From Melioribacteraceae bacterium (GTDB taxonomy: Bacteria; Bacteroidota; Ignavibacteria; Ignavibacteriales; Melioribacteraceae): 64,000 nt of DNA. Where the stretch lies: positions 124,001-188,000 of the forward strand of contig JAGFIY010000127.1 of NCBI GenBank assembly GCA_024103215.1, in the 5' to 3' direction. This document shows positions 9,551 through 18,971 of this stretch, piece after piece; the stretch's first letter is position 1, and each line of letters starts with the position of its first letter. The position numbers and the translations under genes were made by a program. The notes below the pieces were generated by a model that searched no databases, had not been told where the DNA came from, and saw only the letters and a program-made list of their open reading frames with translations.

Positions 9551-10774
9551 TTACACATTTAACTGCTCGCCCTCTGTTTTTGCAATAATAACAGCTCCGC
9601 AGCTATCACTCCAAACATTTACTGTGGTTCTACACATATCGAGAATTCTATCTACTGAAAGAATTAATCCAACACCTTCAAGTGGAAGTCCGACCGCAGA
9701 TAAAATGATTGTTATTGTTACAAGTCCTGCCATCGGAATACCCGCTGCTCCGATCGATGCTAAAAGAGCTGTGAACACAACAATTACCTGCTCAAGAAAA
9801 CCAAGCTCAACACCATAAGCTTGAGCAATAAACATTGCTGCGATACACTCATACAAAGCTGTCCCATCCATATTTATAGTTGCACCCAAAGGAAGCGTAA
9901 AGCTTGTAATTTTATTTGAAACTCCCGAATCATTTTCAACTGCTTCCATAGTTAATGGAAGTGTTGCATTTGAAGAAGATGTAGAAAATGCAGTAAGCAG
10001 CGGTGTTGTCATTGCTTTGAAATGAAGCCATGGGTTTACTTTTCCAATAAATTTTAAAATCAGGGGAAGGGTTATTCCGGCATGCACTGCCAGGGCAAGA
10101 AGAACGGCAATCATATATAAGCCAAGTCTGCCAACTATATCCAGTAAGGCTGCTGCATCGCCTGCTTGTTCGGCAACAATTCCTGCAACGATTCCTAAAA
10201 TTCCGAACGGAGCAAATTTTATAACAATTAATGTTATTTTCATCATTACTTCAAAAGTTGCGTTAAAGAAGTCAGTAAGACTAGCAGAGTACTTCGGTTC
10301 AAGTTTTGTAATAAAAAATCCGAACAGAATAGAAAAGAATATAATTGAGAGCATATCGGCATTTAGGAAAGATTCGAAGATGTTTGTTGGGATAATATTT
10401 ATCAATGTATCACCAAAGGAATCTTTTGCCACTGCAAGTTCTTCAACATTCTTGCTTAAACCAAGATCCGCCCCTACTCCGGGATTCATAATGTTTACGA
10501 AGAATAAACCGACAAGAATGGCTAAAGTGCTTGTCGATAAATAGTAGACAATGGTTTTCAGACTCAGTCTGCCTAAATTTTCTCCAGAACCAATGTTCGC
10601 TACTCCCGAGACAATTGAACTCAATATCAACGGAACAATTACCATTTTGAGGGCACGAAGAAATAAATCGCCCATCCATGCAACATATTCAATGTACTCA
10701 GTCAAATACATCCCATACAAAACAGCAACTATAAAACCGATAAGAATTTGCCAGTGAAGTTCAATTTTCTTCAT
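9551..10774 (-). CDS. Dicarboxylate/amino acid:cation symporter (DAACS, GltP/DctA type)
   Basis: 407 residues, a normal length for the SLC1-like family. The re-entrant loop motif TSSSNATLPL (around residue 264), the NMDGTALYE segment and the final helix DRILDMCRTTVNVWSD with its ligand-binding Asp and Asn are all present. It couples uptake of glutamate, aspartate or C4-dicarboxylates to Na+ or H+; the sequence does not settle which substrate. The start ATG has a GGGAG ribosome-binding site. Confidence 0.95.
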   Translation of the reverse strand: MKKIELHWQILIGFIVAVLYGMYLTEYIEYVAWMGDLFLRALKMVIVPLILSSIVSGVANIGSGENLGRLSLKTIVYYLSTSTLAILVGLFFVNIMNPGVGADLGLSKNVEELAVAKDSFGDTLINIIPTNIFESFLNADMLSIIFFSILFGFFITKLEPKYSASLTDFFNATFEVMMKITLIVIKFAPFGILGIVAGIVAEQAGDAAALLDIVGRLGLYMIAVLLALAVHAGITLPLILKFIGKVNPWLHFKAMTTPLLTAFSTSSSNATLPLTMEAVENDSGVSNKITSFTLPLGATINMDGTALYECIAAMFIAQAYGVELGFLEQVIVVFTALLASIGAAGIPMAGLVTITIILSAVGLPLEGVGLILSVDRILDMCRTTVNVWSDSCGAVIIAKTEGEQLNV

Positions 10775-10795
10775 ATTAATTTCTCCCGGTAGAGA

Positions 10796-11926
10796 TTAAA
10801 GTAAGTTCACCAAAATTTCATCGCACAAAGCATAGCCTTTGCCGGTAAATTTAATGAATTTATCGTCCTCGTGTAAAAAACCATTCTGCTTTAATTTTAT
10901 AAGCTCGCAATTCTTCTTCATTAGCCAGTCTGATTCAAATCTGTTTTGAAAGTCAACCTTATCTAGTCCGCTGCTTCTTAATGCAAGCATGATATACTCA
11001 TTAATCTTTTCATCGAGCGATAAAATTTCTTGGTTAATCTTTGCGAAGCCTTTATTGTTTATCATTTCCAAATACATTTTCAAACTGGAAACATTCCACC
11101 ATCTTACACCATCAATAAAAGAATGTGATGATGTCCCCAATCCCAAGTAGTTAATATATCTCCAGTAAGAATTATTGTGAACACATTCATATCCTTTGAA
11201 TGCAAAATTAGAAACTTCATATTGTAAAAATCCTTTGCTCATTAAATAGTCGATAGTGAATTCATAAAGATCGGCATCATAATCGCTGTCTTGAATTTCT
11301 ACTTTTCCGTCTATAACCATTTTGTTAAGAATTGTTCCTCTTTCCAGAATTAGTGAATAAGCGGAAATATGTTTTATGGGGAGTGTAGTTGCTTTTTCCA
11401 AATTTCTTTTAAGAATAACTTTGGTTTGCTTTGGTAAATTGAAAATTAGATCAAGACTTATATTTTCAAAACCGACTTCTGCTGCGTCAAGTATTGTCTT
11501 TTCGGCTGTTTCGGCATTGTGAATCCTTGTTAAGAATTTCAATTCATTTTCGTCGAAGGACTGTACACCGACACTCAATCGATTTACACCGCTCATCTTA
11601 AATTTGCTAAGTTTTTCGGAGGAAACTGTCCCGGGGTTGGTTTCAAGTGTTATTTCTGCATCTTCGGCTAAATTAAATTTCGATCTTATAGTTTCAATCA
11701 ACTCAGAAATATAACCAGGTTCCATATAGGAAGGGGTTCCGCCGCCAAAAAATATTGAAATAATTCTTGAGTCTTTCGAATATAGCTTAGAGTAATAGTT
11801 AATTTCTTTTTTTAATGCCTTTAGATAAGAATCGACATTTTCGTAGGAGATAAGTGAATAAAAATCACAATAAATACATTTGTGATCGCAAAATGGAATA
11901 TGAATGTATATCGATAGGTTTTTCAA
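10796..11926 (-). CDS. hemW: HemW, radical SAM haem chaperone
   Basis: HemW is a radical-SAM protein that binds haem and delivers it to membrane haem proteins; it was long misannotated as oxygen-independent coproporphyrinogen oxidase. The N-terminus KNLSIYIHIPFC is followed by the cluster motif C-x3-C-x2-C-D-F, and FFGGGTPSY and TLETNPGT segments follow. There is no ATG. In-frame TTG codons are at 11962 and 11926; I prefer 11926 (MKNLSIYIHI, 376 residues) because the family starts there and because 11962 lies in the U-tract of a terminator. HemW rather than HemN is supported by C-x3-C-x2-C-D-F and the short length. Confidence 0.9.
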   Translation of the reverse strand: MKNLSIYIHIPFCDHKCIYCDFYSLISYENVDSYLKALKKEINYYSKLYSKDSRIISIFFGGGTPSYMEPGYISELIETIRSKFNLAEDAEITLETNPGTVSSEKLSKFKMSGVNRLSVGVQSFDENELKFLTRIHNAETAEKTILDAAEVGFENISLDLIFNLPKQTKVILKRNLEKATTLPIKHISAYSLILERGTILNKMVIDGKVEIQDSDYDADLYEFTIDYLMSKGFLQYEVSNFAFKGYECVHNNSYWRYINYLGLGTSSHSFIDGVRWWNVSSLKMYLEMINNKGFAKINQEILSLDEKINEYIMLALRSSGLDKVDFQNRFESDWLMKKNCELIKLKQNGFLHEDDKFIKFTGKGYALCDEILVNLL

Positions 11927-11950
11927 AGGATAACATTTTTTTGAGGAGTA

Positions 11951-11985
11951 AAAGATAAACAAAAGGGGGTTAAATAACCCCCTCG
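11951..11985 (-). terminator. Rho-independent terminator after the 12 kb lipoprotein gene
   Basis: The minus strand carries GGGGGTTA/TAACCCCC (stem 11965-11972 with 11975-11982) followed by TTTTGTTTATCTTTT. It sits directly after the stop at 11994. Confidence 0.85.
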
Positions 11986-11993
11986 AAAACTTT

Positions 11994-12533
11994 TTAATCT
12001 AAATTTGTCTCTGCTTCGAAAAGCAGATCAATAATTCCGATCACGTATTGTTCCTGTCCGCCCGGCATCTCTTCGACTAATACTTCAGCTGTCATACACA
12101 GATCATCATTATTGGATAGGAATAAATTTATTAAATCAATCTGTGCTTCAGTTAACTCAAGTTTAAGCGGATTATTAATGTAATCTGCAGGTGTTATCTG
12201 ACCAAAACTATAGGTAAGAATAATTCCCCCCGAACTGTTTCTTAATGTCAAAGTTACAACACCCGATAAATCTGATGGAACTACCGTATCAGTTCGCCAG
12301 CTTGCTTCAACATATGTAAGTGAATTTATATCATCCATATATTGCTGGTAAGCGGCAGAGTTTTCGAAACAGTAGGAAGCTGTGCCGGAAGTTGATGTTG
12401 AATTTGTATGCTGAGTTTCTATTGTAAGCGAAATAGGAATATTAATCGGAATTGATTCGAACTCGTCGCAGCCGTTGAAAAAAGTAACAATTGCCAGTAA
12501 AAAGACTAAATAAAAAAATATTTTCTTTTTCAT
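11994..12533 (-). CDS. Lipoprotein of unknown function
   Basis: 179 residues. A signal peptide with lipobox FFNGC puts the lipid-anchored Cys at residue 22, followed by Asp and Glu. The mature part has a beta-rich composition, a Ser/Thr-rich stretch near residue 45 and an acidic C-terminus. I do not recognise a family. It follows the outer-membrane protein gene at 12546 by 12 bases, so the two probably form an operon and may act together at the outer membrane. Confidence 0.8.
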   Translation of the reverse strand: MKKKIFFYLVFLLAIVTFFNGCDEFESIPINIPISLTIETQHTNSTSTSGTASYCFENSAAYQQYMDDINSLTYVEASWRTDTVVPSDLSGVVTLTLRNSSGGIILTYSFGQITPADYINNPLKLELTEAQIDLINLFLSNNDDLCMTAEVLVEEMPGGQEQYVIGIIDLLFEAETNLD

Positions 12534-12545
12534 GTTTACCTCGTT

Positions 12546-13427
12546 TTAAAATGCAAAATTTAATCCTGTTGAAAGAACCGATTGGGATGAAATGCTGTAA
12601 TCAACATTTAAGGAAAAGATACTTACTTTCAATGCCGCACCCAAAGTAAAACGAAAACTATTATCTCCATCTACCGAAAGATTTACATCACTTTTTTGTT
12701 GAATTTCGGGATCTGCATTGTTTGCATCACCAATTGTTGTGTAGCTCATCTCTAAAGTGGAAGTTTCGTATTGAAGTCCTCCATACAATAAAAAGAGTCC
12801 AAAAGATTTACTTGCATGTGCGTTTACAGCAAAACTACTTAGATCCACAAAATCTGAAATCTCCAATCCGCTGAATAAAGCTTGAATAGAAATATCAACC
12901 GGCATCATAGGAAAATAACGGCTGATCTCGTGTGAAATGCCGACTCCCCAAAAGCTGTAATCATTTTCACCCAGCGTAATTTTGGGCATATATCTAAACA
13001 TCACTTTTGTCCCCATTAAACTTGCCGAAACCTGCGGAAAAACTGCCGGTAGACTTGTTGTGTTAATTCCCGGTGGAAAGGCAAGGTAACCGTTTGGTCC
13101 GGAGATGAATGCTCCTTTATCTCCATACACTGTTGCGGTTTCGGAATTTAGATTGTAACCATCCGGGGTTGCAGGTGTAAAAGTCTGCTGATCACTGGGG
13201 ATAAAGATATACATTCCTTTAACGCTGAATGAAAATCCCCACACGCCTGCAATATCCGCATCCGAAAATGCAGCGGAGTTCATCGCCGTTCCCAGCGAAG
13301 TTGCCAAAGGCTGTATATATCCGCTCATATTCTTTTCGCCAAGAAGACCAATTTTTTCCTGAAGCTGACCGAACAAAATATTAAACGAAGCAAATGAAAA
13401 AAATATTAACAATACGACTTTTTTCAT
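12546..13427 (-). CDS. Exported outer-membrane beta-barrel-like protein (resembles DUF6588)
   Basis: 293 residues with signal peptide (ends ILFGQ). The body is rich in alternating hydrophobic/polar strands with small and aromatic residues, and it ends in Phe (GLNFAF), typical of outer-membrane barrels. The N-terminal part with GYIQPLATSLGTAMNSAAF resembles DUF6588 proteins found in Ignavibacteria and Bacteroidota; that family call is from memory. Function unknown. It has a GGAGG site and is upstream of the lipoprotein gene. Confidence 0.75.
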   Translation of the reverse strand: MKKVVLLIFFSFASFNILFGQLQEKIGLLGEKNMSGYIQPLATSLGTAMNSAAFSDADIAGVWGFSFSVKGMYIFIPSDQQTFTPATPDGYNLNSETATVYGDKGAFISGPNGYLAFPPGINTTSLPAVFPQVSASLMGTKVMFRYMPKITLGENDYSFWGVGISHEISRYFPMMPVDISIQALFSGLEISDFVDLSSFAVNAHASKSFGLFLLYGGLQYETSTLEMSYTTIGDANNADPEIQQKSDVNLSVDGDNSFRFTLGAALKVSIFSLNVDYSISSQSVLSTGLNFAF

Positions 13428-13549
13428 TCTTCCTCCTTATAATTAGATATGATATCTTAATTGTCAATTTACTTTAGGAAAATGCATAATTCTACACTAT
13501 ATGTCAAAAACTATTTACGTAAATATTCTTGGGTGTGATTTGGAATAAA

Positions 13550-15253
13550 CTACGAAGAGGTTATAAATTCTTTCGCTTTTTTTAGTGCGGAATCGGTTAT
13601 TTCATCCCCGCTTATCAATTTTGCTATTTCGTTTATGCTTTGGTTTTGGGTTAATTTTCTGATCGAACTTGAAACTCTTCCGTTGGTTTCAATTTTCTCC
13701 ACACTGAAATGATGGTCGGCTTGTGCGGCAATTTGCGGAAGATGAGTAATCGTAATTATCTGATGCTGTTCTGCAAGATTCTTTAGTGCTTTGCCTACTT
13801 TCTGTGCAATTCTTCCGCTTACACCCGTATCGATTTCATCAAAAATAAGTAACGGAAGATTTTCATTTTTAGCTAAAACAGATTTCAACGCAAGCATTAT
13901 CCTCGATATCTCTCCACCCGAAGCAACTTTAACCAGTGGTTTTGCGTCCTCACCGATATTTGTTGAAATGTAAAATTCTACTTTATCTATTCCGTTAGTG
14001 TCAAAGCCAATTTTTTTATTACCAATCATCACGAAGTTGTTTTCACCATCGGGTTCAAGATGTTCAAAACTTATTTTGAACGTACCATTTTCTATTCCAA
14101 GTTCTTTGAGTTCAGCAAGCACTCCCTTTTCAATCTGTTTTGCAGCTACTTTTCTCTCCGCAGAAAGAGAAAGGGCTGTCTTCCCCAGTTTGTTTCGCAG
14201 TTCATCTATTTCATTTTTAATTTTCGTTAATTGATCATCATAGTTATCGGTCAGATCAAGTTCTGACTGTAATTTAGTCTTTAGCTCAATAACCTTCTCA
14301 ATTGTACCACCATATTTCTTCTTCAAAAGATTAAACGCGCCTAATCTTTCCCGAAGTATTTCCAATTTTTCAGGATCCGATTCAATTTTATCTTTGTAGC
14401 TTCGAATAAAGCTTGAAACATCATCTATTAGCGCGATTGCCTCATTTATCTGTTTACTTTTTTCTCTAAGAGAATTATCGATTGAGCTAAGCGAATCCAA
14501 CTGTTTCAATGCTGCGACAAGTTTTTCATAAGCAGCATCCTCGGAATCATAAAGCGCTTCATAAACAACCGAGCTTAATTCCATCAACTTTTCGCTGTTC
14601 TCCAAAATTTTCAGCTCATCTTGAATTTCTGATTCCTCATTCTCCTGTGGATTTATAGAGTTTATTTCATCGAGCTGGAATTTGTAAAGATCATATTTTT
14701 CTTTAAGCTCACGCTCTTTCATCTTTAATTTTTCGTATTCATTTGTTTTTTGAATCAGTTCTGAACGACCATGCCGGAAAAGAATTATTTCATTTTTATA
14801 ACTTCCGTAATCATCCAGGAACTCAATATGAGTTTCAGTTCTGAGCAGTGATTGATGGTCGTGTTGACCGTGAAGATCAACAAGAATATTACCGATATCC
14901 TTAAGTACATTTAGCGTAGCCGGTGTATCGTTTACAAAAGCACGGCTGCTTCCCAAAGCCGAGATTTCACGTCTAATAATCAGCTCCGGACTATACTCAA
15001 TTTCGTTTTCCGCTAAAATCTTTTTGATTGATTTGTTTCCATCTACCTTGAAAAATCCCTCAACCACTGATTTTTTTGCACCTTTCCTTACCGACTCGGG
15101 TGAAGCACGTTCACCAAGCAGAAGGCTCATTGCAGAAAGTAGAATCGATTTTCCGGCACCAGTTTCGCCTGTTATGATATTTAAATTATTGCCGAAAGAA
15201 ATCTCGATATTTTCTATTAGAGCGTAATCCTTTACGGATAGAAGCGTCAACAT
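13550..15253 (-). CDS. recN: DNA repair protein RecN
   Basis: SMC-like ATPase of double-strand break repair. 567 residues: N-terminal ATPase half with Walker A GETGAGKS (29-36), the LVDLHGQHDHQSLL segment, a coiled-coil centre (about 150-370), and the C-terminal half with signature VASGGEISR, Walker B LPLLIFDEID and the ITHLPQIAA switch. Complete, with no anomalies. It is divergent from the tRNA unit; no recognisable LexA box is seen upstream. Confidence 0.97.
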   Translation of the reverse strand: MLTLLSVKDYALIENIEISFGNNLNIITGETGAGKSILLSAMSLLLGERASPESVRKGAKKSVVEGFFKVDGNKSIKKILAENEIEYSPELIIRREISALGSSRAFVNDTPATLNVLKDIGNILVDLHGQHDHQSLLRTETHIEFLDDYGSYKNEIILFRHGRSELIQKTNEYEKLKMKERELKEKYDLYKFQLDEINSINPQENEESEIQDELKILENSEKLMELSSVVYEALYDSEDAAYEKLVAALKQLDSLSSIDNSLREKSKQINEAIALIDDVSSFIRSYKDKIESDPEKLEILRERLGAFNLLKKKYGGTIEKVIELKTKLQSELDLTDNYDDQLTKIKNEIDELRNKLGKTALSLSAERKVAAKQIEKGVLAELKELGIENGTFKISFEHLEPDGENNFVMIGNKKIGFDTNGIDKVEFYISTNIGEDAKPLVKVASGGEISRIMLALKSVLAKNENLPLLIFDEIDTGVSGRIAQKVGKALKNLAEQHQIITITHLPQIAAQADHHFSVEKIETNGRVSSSIRKLTQNQSINEIAKLISGDEITDSALKKAKEFITSS

Positions 15254-15320
15254 AAATTAATTTGTACCAATTTTTTAACAGTGAATAAAATAATAAAATT
15301 GCTTCAATTTACAACGGTTA

Positions 15321-15352
15321 TTTGACTTTAGGGTGGTATAAATATATATTTG
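15321..15352 (+). promoter_or_regulatory. Bacteroidota-type promoter of the initiator tRNA
   Basis: TTTG (15321-15324) followed after 20 bases by TATATTTG (15345-15352). This is the -33 TTTG / -7 TAnnTTTG pattern of primary sigma promoters in Bacteroidota. Predicted start of transcription is a few bases downstream, about 50 bases before the tRNA. Confidence 0.75.
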
Positions 15353-15407
15353 TCACCTAAATTTTTTATCGAAAACTGTTCTTATAAGTACTTAATAAAA
15401 ATTACAT

Positions 15408-15480
<73 letters not shown>

Positions 15481-15487
15481 CTAAAAA

Positions 15488-15525
15488 CAAAAATCCCCGG
15501 CTTTATGCCGGGGATTTTTTGTTTT
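15488..15525 (+). terminator. Terminator of the initiator tRNA
   Basis: A perfect 10-base stem AATCCCCGGC/GCCGGGGATT (15492-15501 with 15507-15516) with a 5-base loop and a run of T, eight bases after the tRNA. Confidence 0.93.
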
Positions 15526-15544
15526 AAATAGTTGCTTGGGATAA

Positions 15545-15605
15545 GGGCTTACGTCCTGCCTGCCCGCCGAAGTTGTTTTTTCAACGCAGGCGTGGCCCCC
15601 GCTAC
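15545..15605 (+). pseudogene. Degraded tRNA-Met 3' half (candidate)
   Basis: Segments matching the 3' half of the neighbouring tRNA occur in the same order: CCGAAG, TTGT, TTCAA and then GCCCCCGCTAC (15595-15605), which is an 11-base exact repeat of the tRNA end at 15471-15481. The part between carries substitutions and about five extra bases, and there is no intact anticodon arm or 5' half. Like the real tRNA it is followed by a rho-independent terminator. It could be a decayed tandem copy, or an old integration scar at the tRNA 3' end. Seen directly: the matches; the origin is inference. Confidence 0.5.
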
Positions 15606-15613
15606 AAAGAAAG

Positions 15614-15645
15614 AAAACCTCACACGAATGTGTGGGGTTTTTCTG
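15614..15645 (+). terminator. Second rho-independent terminator downstream of tRNA remnant
   Basis: A 12-base stem (one G:T pair), 15614-15625 with 15630-15641, loop GAAT, followed by TTCTGTTTT. No gene ends here on the plus strand except the tRNA remnant. Confidence 0.75.
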
Positions 15646-15665
15646 TTTTAAATACTAATTAAAGT

Positions 15666-15698
15666 AGATTCCCACAATCTTCCAGATTGCGGGAATCT
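15666..15698 (-). terminator. Palindrome after the GLUG protein gene
   Basis: AGATTCCCACAATCT (15666-15680) and AGATTGCGGGAATCT (15684-15698) form a 15-base hairpin with one mismatch and a 3-base loop. It lies five bases after the stop of the gene at 15704, but the following minus strand has only a weak T-tract. A related sequence occurs near 18044-18096, so it may be a dispersed palindromic repeat that serves as a terminator. Confidence 0.55.
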
Positions 15699-15703
15699 TT
15701 AAA

Positions 15704-17662
15704 TTATTTGAGGAAAAGCATTTTTTTGACGGATCTGAATTTTTCATTTAATTCAATCCGGTAAAAATAGGTTCCGGAAGGCAGACCGCTGGCATTAAAT
15801 TTAACTTCATAATTGCCTGGCTTAAGATTTTCGTTTACAAGTGTCGCTACTTCTCTTCCCAAAATATCAAAAACAACTAACTTTGTATTTAACATTTCAT
15901 TCTTCACGCTTGCCGGAATTGCAAACTTAATTGTTGTGCGTGGATTAAACGGATTAGGATAATTTTGATACAGTTCAAATTTTGCAGGTAACTGTTCTTC
16001 AATTTCCACTTCAACTATTTCCGAATATTCGAACTTCCCGTCTGTGTCTATTTGCTTTAATCGGTAGTTTATTGTACCATTTCCGGGATTAATATCTTTA
16101 AATGAATATTGCTTTGGTGAGTCACTGTTTCCGTGTCCTTGAACAAAACCAATACTTTTCCAGTTTTCTACTGAATTCTGAGTTCCGAGTTCTAAATTTT
16201 GCCTCTCAACTTCAAATCCGTAATTGTTTACTTCTATTGCGGTTTCCCACTCAAGCGCAATTCCTTCATCGGTAAGATAACCTTCAAAGGAAATTAATTC
16301 TACGGGCAGCGGATTTGCATTATCACCGATTGTTACAGGAGAAAAAGAGCTATAAGCACTTGTTGTTTCCACATAGTACAAACCATCACCATTATCTGTT
16401 GGGGTGGTTGTTGGAAGCTGTAACCAATCAGCTCCGTCATAGTGATAGATTTTGGGATCGCCGGAAAATGCAGTGATTTCATCAGGTTCATAATACAATC
16501 GCAATTTTACACTTCCGTTTGTCACATCAATATCCCAATATTTATTTAGAGCAACACCGCTGGGAGGCAGATCATTTGGTATTTCAATCTTTTCTGTAAA
16601 TGAGAGTTCAGCGGTTCCGCTTTCTGTTATAAAACCAATTTTCGTCGGCAGTATTTCAACAAGTGTGGTTCCTATATTAGGAACATCAATCTGCTCTCCA
16701 TCAAATGTTTGCCATTGTAAAAAAGGGAACCCATCGTTTAGGTATGGATTAATTGCCCAAGTGTTTGAAAAGTCCCACCCACTAAAGCTTGATTGATTTT
16801 GCATTTCGGCTGTAGTTAATCCACTTGCTCCTCCGCCCATAGGTGCTATCTCGGAATTATAATAAGAACTTGAAGAGCCGCCGCTAACTAAGAAAGCTGC
16901 ATTTCCGTTCAAAATTTGAGAAGCCGAATATGAATTCGATATGGAACTGTTATTGACTCCTGCAAAACCTGCTGCATAATTACCCGGTGCATCAATAACA
17001 CCTATTGAATAACATTGATGAATATTACCGCCATTGTTGTTACCGACTAAACCGCCTGCCGGGGCAGAATTAGAACCTGTCATACGAGCAATGAAGCAAG
17101 TGCTGAAACTTTTTTGAATATTCCCAACATTAAATCCAACTAAACCACCTACTGCAGCATCACCCTTTACCATGCCGGTGGTGTAGCAATTTATGACAAC
17201 ACTTCCGTTTTCCATACGTCCAACCAAACCACCAACAAATTGGTATCCTGTTATATTTACATCAACCAATCCTAAATTTTTGATTTCACCACCACCCAGC
17301 CATCCAAAAAATCCATGATATTGTGTTAAACTTGAGTTCGAATAAAATAAATTGGTTATCACATAACCTGCACCATCGTAAACGCCAGTAAATGGGTTGC
17401 TTGAAGCGTTACCGACAGGTTGCCAACCGGTGCTACCCCAATTCTGGGTATCAGATGCATCAATATCTGATATCTGTTCAAAATGACTTCCCCATTTATT
17501 TGGATTTTGAGTAATCCAATAAAGATTTGCAAGCGATGATATTTCATACGGATCATTCGATGTTCCGCTGCCCGAAGGTTGCATGGGTGTTGGCTGAGCG
17601 TTAAAACTTTGCGCTGTTCCAAATAAATAAATAGAAAATATATAAACTAAATAGTTTTTCAT
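15704..17662 (-). CDS. T9SS-sorted surface protein with GLUG repeats
   Basis: 652 residues. I start at the ATG at 17662, which has AAGGAGA six bases upstream; a GTG two codons earlier is less likely. Signal peptide (ends AQSFNAQ), then a region beginning DPYEISSLANLYWI, followed by GLUG-type repeats (GGLVGRMENG, GGLVGFNVG, GGLVGNNNGG, each with NCY/QCYS-type partners) at about 145-270. These beta-helical repeats occur in bacterial surface adhesins. A linker and the C-terminal secretion tail with LYQNYPNPFNPRTT ending MLFLK follow. Role is probably surface adhesion or ligand binding; not provable here. Confidence 0.88.
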   Translation of the reverse strand: MKNYLVYIFSIYLFGTAQSFNAQPTPMQPSGSGTSNDPYEISSLANLYWITQNPNKWGSHFEQISDIDASDTQNWGSTGWQPVGNASSNPFTGVYDGAGYVITNLFYSNSSLTQYHGFFGWLGGGEIKNLGLVDVNITGYQFVGGLVGRMENGSVVINCYTTGMVKGDAAVGGLVGFNVGNIQKSFSTCFIARMTGSNSAPAGGLVGNNNGGNIHQCYSIGVIDAPGNYAAGFAGVNNSSISNSYSASQILNGNAAFLVSGGSSSSYYNSEIAPMGGGASGLTTAEMQNQSSFSGWDFSNTWAINPYLNDGFPFLQWQTFDGEQIDVPNIGTTLVEILPTKIGFITESGTAELSFTEKIEIPNDLPPSGVALNKYWDIDVTNGSVKLRLYYEPDEITAFSGDPKIYHYDGADWLQLPTTTPTDNGDGLYYVETTSAYSSFSPVTIGDNANPLPVELISFEGYLTDEGIALEWETAIEVNNYGFEVERQNLELGTQNSVENWKSIGFVQGHGNSDSPKQYSFKDINPGNGTINYRLKQIDTDGKFEYSEIVEVEIEEQLPAKFELYQNYPNPFNPRTTIKFAIPASVKNEMLNTKLVVFDILGREVATLVNENLKPGNYEVKFNASGLPSGTYFYRIELNEKFRSVKKMLFLK

Positions 17663-18281
17663 TATCACTCTCCTTTTCGTTAAGTTCCAAGAAATTTTTT
17701 ATGTAAGGGGAAACTTTTTAATTTGATGAAAAGTTAAGATGTACTTCTTCTAATTGGTATTTAGCGGGTTTTGATTAGAAATGGCCGTAAATAACGACTT
17801 TATCTATTTTGATGAAGATGATTAGACTTGATTTTAGATTATTTTTATAATGCTTCGATAAAAGAAATGATATACCGAACATTTACTACACCCTTTTTTT
17901 TGCTTACTATATTGATATCCCTTTTTATTCAGATAATTTTCACAGGAATGACAACAATATATTGATCACATAAAAAGATGGCAAGTATTTTTATGGTTTT
18001 TTTAGATACACTTATTTTTAGAGATTCTTCTTGAGAGTACCGAAATCTTGAAGATTGCGAGATTCTGGCAATCCTGGAGAATGCGGGAATCTTACGTCTT
18101 TGTATCTAACGCCACGGTTGTTGAATAATTGTAATAAATTCTCACAATACAATTTTGTCGAACCTTTCGACAATTGTGTCGATTTATGTCCAGCTGTATA
18201 TTCTTTTCCTCTGAAAAATCAATGATTTGATTGGAATAGATTTTGATTTTCTTTAGTATCAAACAAAATTGGAGATTTGAT
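17663..18281. other. 620-base gap between divergent genes, with an imperfect palindromic repeat
   Basis: No credible reading frame is seen. At 18044-18096 the text reads as repeated AGATTGCG / GGCAATCC / AATGCGGGAATCT units forming an imperfect hairpin related to the one at 15666-15698. A TGGCAAG with a weak -12 half lies near 17979. The rest is AT-rich and should hold the promoters of the genes on both sides. Confidence 0.55.
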
Positions 18282-18971
18282 ATGGAAAAGAGAAATTATA
18301 ACATTCTGATAATACCTTTAATGATACTTGCAATGTTCCTTTTCGGATGTGAATCCGGAAGCGAACCGGAAGATTCCTACGGGTCAATTTCATTTGAAAA
18401 ACAAGGAAATCCTCCCGGCGGCGGTTTTGATTTAGGTGACCTAACCGAGGAAGAAGCTGCTGGATTACTTTATATGGTTGAAGAAGAAAAACTTGCCCAC
18501 GATGTTTATGTAACTTTCAACGAAATGTACGGTGAGCCAATATTTGAAAACATTTCACAATCGGAAGCTGCACATATGAGAATGGTTTCGGTGAAAATTG
18601 CCAAGTACGGTCTTGTCAACCCAATTGGTGAAAACGGGATTGGCGAATTCGTAAACCCAGAGATTCAAGAATTGTTTAACTATTTTGTTGAACAGGGAAG
18701 TTCATCATTAAATGATGCGCTAAATGTCGGCGGGGCAATTGAAGAGACGGATATTATTGATTTGTGGGAACAGTTGGATATGCTTGAGGGCAATTTGGAT
18801 ATTCAACGAGTTTACTCAAATCTCCTAAATGGAAGTAAAAATCATCTTAAAGCTTTTGTTAGAGTCTTGGATTTTTATGGTGTTCAGTATGAGCCGCAGT
18901 ATTTAACCCAAGAACAATTCGACAGCATAATGAACGAGACACCGCGAAGAAAAATTAGAAGAGGAAATTAA
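18282..18971 (+). CDS. DUF2202 ferritin-like lipoprotein
   Basis: 229 residues starting at the ATG at 18282 (a longer frame from 18243 lacks a signal peptide at its start). Lipobox LFGC gives lipidated Cys23. After a Gly/Pro-rich linker comes the DUF2202 domain. It has E67/E68/E69 with LAHDVY (H73) and a second SQSEAAH segment (E95, H98), then SKNHLKAF near the C-terminus: the E..H spacing of ferritin-like four-helix bundles. Metal binding or redox is likely; the exact reaction is unknown. Its stop codon abuts, with no gap, the stop of the convergent regulator gene. Confidence 0.88.
   Translation: MEKRNYNILIIPLMILAMFLFGCESGSEPEDSYGSISFEKQGNPPGGGFDLGDLTEEEAAGLLYMVEEEKLAHDVYVTFNEMYGEPIFENISQSEAAHMRMVSVKIAKYGLVNPIGENGIGEFVNPEIQELFNYFVEQGSSSLNDALNVGGAIEETDIIDLWEQLDMLEGNLDIQRVYSNLLNGSKNHLKAFVRVLDFYGVQYEPQYLTQEQFDSIMNETPRRKIRRGN

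Noticed and set aside
10443-10757. Alternative frames inside the symporter gene
   Set aside because: Shadow frames of the symporter; no motifs or ribosome sites.
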